Source: Candidatus Omnitrophota bacterium
GTDB lineage: Bacteria; Omnitrophota; Gorgyraeia; Gygaellales; Profunditerraquicolaceae
Direction: 5' to 3'
NCBI GenBank assembly: GCA_018818365.1
Contig: JAHISH010000194.1
Span: 1 to 16,362 of the forward strand
Length of the DNA stretch: 16,362 nt
Below the pieces are notes generated by a model, which saw only the letters and a program-made list of their open reading frames with translations, was not told the DNA's origin and did no database searches. Shown here piece after piece: positions 14,342 to 16,362 of this stretch (its first letter is position 1; every line of letters starts with the position of its first letter). Made by a program: the position numbers and the translations under genes.

Positions 14342-14346
14342 CTGAT

Positions 14347-15888
14347 TTAAAGTTTGGCGGAGAGGCCGATCTTGGCCTGCTCTACATCCACTTTAATAAC
14401 CTTCGCTTTTATCTTGTCCTGCGGCTTAAGCTGCGAAACCTGCTCCTTCTCGATTTCGCTGGCATAGACCAATCCTTCAAGCTCATCGTCAATTTTGACA
14501 AAGACCCCGAAATCAGTGATGCTGACCACCTCAACTTCAAGCTCGGTCTCCACAGGATATTTCTCCGCGATCTCCGCCCAAGGGTTAGACTGCAGCTGCT
14601 TTGCCCCTAACGAGATCCGGCGATTCTGACTATCTACCGAAAGTACCACCACCTCCACCTTCTGCCCCTTCTTAAAGACATCCTGAGGATGCGCGATACG
14701 CTTAGTCCATGAGATATCCGAAACGTGGATCATCCCTTCAAGACTGCTTTCTAACTCCACAAAAACCCCATAATCAGTAAAACCTCTGACTTTACCGTTT
14801 ACCTTTGCTCCCACCGAATACTTTGCCTCCGCGTCCTGCCAAGGATTCTGCTCCAGTTGTTTGATACTCAAAGAAATCCGGTGCGCCTCCTTATCGATGT
14901 TAAGCACCTGTGCTTCCACGGTATCCTGAATCGCAAACATCTCATTGGGATGGTTAAGGCGCTTGGTCCAGGAAAGTTCAGAGATATGGATCAGCCCTTC
15001 AATGCCTTTCTCAAGCTCCACAAATATACCGTAGGGAAGAATATTCACTACTTTCCCCTTTACGGTTCCCCCCACACTATATTTGTTCTCAATATCCTGC
15101 CAGGGATCTGGGAGCCGCTGCTTTAATCCAAGTGATATCTTTCCGGAATCCTTCTCCATATTCAGGACCATCACGTCGATCTTATCGCCGATCGCCACGA
15201 TTTCCGACGGATGAGATATTTTTGACCAGGACATATCGGTAATGTGCAACAGGCCATCAACTCCGCCCATGTCAATAAACGCGCCAAAGTCAGTAATCGC
15301 CTTGACCATTCCGGAATAGATATTCCCGATCTTTAACTCCTGCCACAACCTATCCTTGGCCTCTTCCTTTTCTTTTTGCACTGCTTCACGACGAGAGACG
15401 ATAATACTCCTCCTTAGGTTATTAACCTTAACAATCTTGAACTTGTACGGCCTAAAGAGTATATCTTTCTCCGCGACATGTTTGAAACTTGAAAGGGATA
15501 ACGGCAAGAAACCTTCGATCCCGGTGACATCCACCAAGAACCCTCCTTTGACCTTCTTGACGGGCCGTCCATCCACCAGCTCGCCGGTCTGGGAAAACTT
15601 TACGATCTTATCCCAGCCTTGCATACGAATGGCCTTTTCCCGAGAAAGAGCGATAACCCCCGCATCATTCTCCATCGAGTCCACCAAAAACTCCAACTCT
15701 CTGCCTAATTCCAGATCACTCTGGCTGAACTCGGTAATAGGAACGACCCCTTCGGATTTAAACCCTACATCCACCAATACCTCTTTGGAACGGATGGCGG
15801 CGATCTTACCGGTAACTACCTGTCCTTCTTTAATGAGCTTAATACTTTCATTATAGAGCTGTTCAAGTTCTTCTCTTGTTTCAATCAT
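14347..15888 (-). CDS. rpsA: 30S ribosomal protein S1
   Basis: 513 aa with six S1 (OB-fold) RNA-binding domains at roughly 22-84, 100-166, 186-256, 273-343, 360-430 and 447-513. It binds mRNA on the small subunit and helps load transcripts with weak Shine-Dalgarno sequences. The repeated signature is (D/P)(F/Y)G(A/I/V)F(I/V) followed by GLLHI/GLIHISELSW/GMIHVSDISW in domains 3-5. Domains 1 and 2 are more divergent, as usual. AAGGAG (15903-15898) lies 9 nt before the ATG at 15888, one of the best ribosome sites in the window. It lies 115 bp after the phosphohexomutase gene; no convincing promoter is visible in that AT-rich gap. Confidence 0.97.
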   Translation of the reverse strand: MIETREELEQLYNESIKLIKEGQVVTGKIAAIRSKEVLVDVGFKSEGVVPITEFSQSDLELGRELEFLVDSMENDAGVIALSREKAIRMQGWDKIVKFSQTGELVDGRPVKKVKGGFLVDVTGIEGFLPLSLSSFKHVAEKDILFRPYKFKIVKVNNLRRSIIVSRREAVQKEKEEAKDRLWQELKIGNIYSGMVKAITDFGAFIDMGGVDGLLHITDMSWSKISHPSEIVAIGDKIDVMVLNMEKDSGKISLGLKQRLPDPWQDIENKYSVGGTVKGKVVNILPYGIFVELEKGIEGLIHISELSWTKRLNHPNEMFAIQDTVEAQVLNIDKEAHRISLSIKQLEQNPWQDAEAKYSVGAKVNGKVRGFTDYGVFVELESSLEGMIHVSDISWTKRIAHPQDVFKKGQKVEVVVLSVDSQNRRISLGAKQLQSNPWAEIAEKYPVETELEVEVVSITDFGVFVKIDDELEGLVYASEIEKEQVSQLKPQDKIKAKVIKVDVEQAKIGLSAKL

Positions 15889-16003
15889 GGGAATATTCTC
15901 CTTTACGGTTTTTGTATTTTTTTTAGGGCTTATTTTATTGCAACTTAAAAAACACCCCCTTCTTAATGAAATTTTGCCGCGTATTCGTACTTTTTGTAAA
16001 AAA

Positions 16004-16362
16004 TCAGGAAGAACTCTTGCGTATTAGTTCCCTGCCCAATAAAAGCAATTTATTTGCCTTGGCCAGATTCTTTGCCTCCGCATAGATACGCATGATCGGC
16101 TCGGTGCCGGAACCTCTGAACATCAACCAACTCTGATCCGCACAAATAAGCTTAATGCCGTCGTAATCTTTTATCTGAACCACCTTCTTACCAAGCAAGG
16201 TATCAGGAAGCGCCTTCCTAGCGGGAGTATCCATGCGGGATTCTAGCTGTAAGTCGTCACGCACGTAGAAATACTTTCCGAACTGTTTTTCCACGGCGCG
16301 AAGTATCTGCAGCATATTTTTATTGCGATAGACCATCATCTCTAAAAGCAATAATCCGGCAA
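16004..16362 (-). CDS. phosphohexomutase (phosphoglucomutase/phosphomannomutase family), C-terminus, cut by window edge
   Basis: The reading frame enters from the right edge and ends at TGA (16006-16004); about 119 residues are visible. It begins AGLLLLEMMVYR, the helix that follows the sugar-binding loop in domain 3, and contains RGSGTEPIMRIYAEA, the phosphate-binding signature of domain 4 in alpha-D-phosphohexomutases. The family interconverts hexose 6- and 1-phosphates, which here could supply glucose 1-phosphate for rmlA. Whether the substrate is glucose, mannose or glucosamine cannot be told from this part. Internal TTG/ATG codons near 16351 are not real starts because the frame continues off the edge. 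Confidence 0.9.
   Translation of the reverse strand, partial: AGLLLLEMMVYRNKNMLQILRAVEKQFGKYFYVRDDLQLESRMDTPARKALPDTLLGKKVVQIKDYDGIKLICADQSWLMFRGSGTEPIMRIYAEAKNLAKANKLLLLGRELIRKSSS

Noticed and set aside
14256..14346. T-box riboswitch upstream of tyrS
   Set aside because: The 91-bp gap is filled by a nested palindrome; no specifier loop or T-box consensus was seen and the gap is too short.
15889..16003. Promoter for rpsA in the AT-rich 115-bp gap
   Set aside because: TTGCAA, TAAAAT and TACAAA words are present but no -35/-10 pair has acceptable spacing.

Overview
All genes in this 16.4-kb window lie on the minus strand. They form a dense, often overlapping array for surface polysaccharide and deoxysugar synthesis, headed by housekeeping translation genes. 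The many GGGACAGTCCC-type palindromes, the EPS-type MarR regulator and the gene style suggest an uncultivated candidate-phylum bacterium, perhaps Omnitrophota. That taxonomic guess is from memory of such genomes and is not proven by the sequence.

Layout in the direction of transcription (high to low coordinates). First come the C-terminus of a phosphohexomutase (16362-16004), six-domain ribosomal protein S1 (rpsA) and tyrosyl-tRNA synthetase (tyrS), with a nested hairpin element between rpsA and tyrS. Next is a membrane block: a Wzx-like flippase, a dolichol-phosphate-glucose-type GT2 glycosyltransferase and a second GT2 enzyme with C-terminal membrane helices. A B12-binding radical SAM protein follows, coupled by a 4-bp overlap to an unrecognised beta-repeat protein. 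A structured non-coding gap (7296-7581) carries a likely promoter for SemiSWEET - rmlA - NRS/ER-like bifunctional epimerase/reductase, followed by a decayed gene fragment and then rmlB. RmlA, RmlB and the NRS/ER-like enzyme could together make dTDP-L-rhamnose without separate RmlC and RmlD.

The rest (4165-1) is mosaic. A nucleotidyltransferase plus 74-aa partner and a Zeta-toxin-like kinase plus 50-aa partner are interleaved with two CDP-paratose-2-epimerase-like sugar epimerases. The kinase pair is bracketed by same-orientation copies of a 56-bp repeat. The array ends in a possible terminator. A divergent-looking but same-strand MarR-type regulator then starts from its own strong sigma70-like promoter, apparently as a leaderless mRNA.

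The main points of interest are the plant-type NRS/ER route, the repeat-bracketed kinase cassette, palindromic repeats translated in frame inside two enzymes, and the radical SAM/beta-repeat pair of unknown function. No tRNA, rRNA, CRISPR array or intact transposase was seen.
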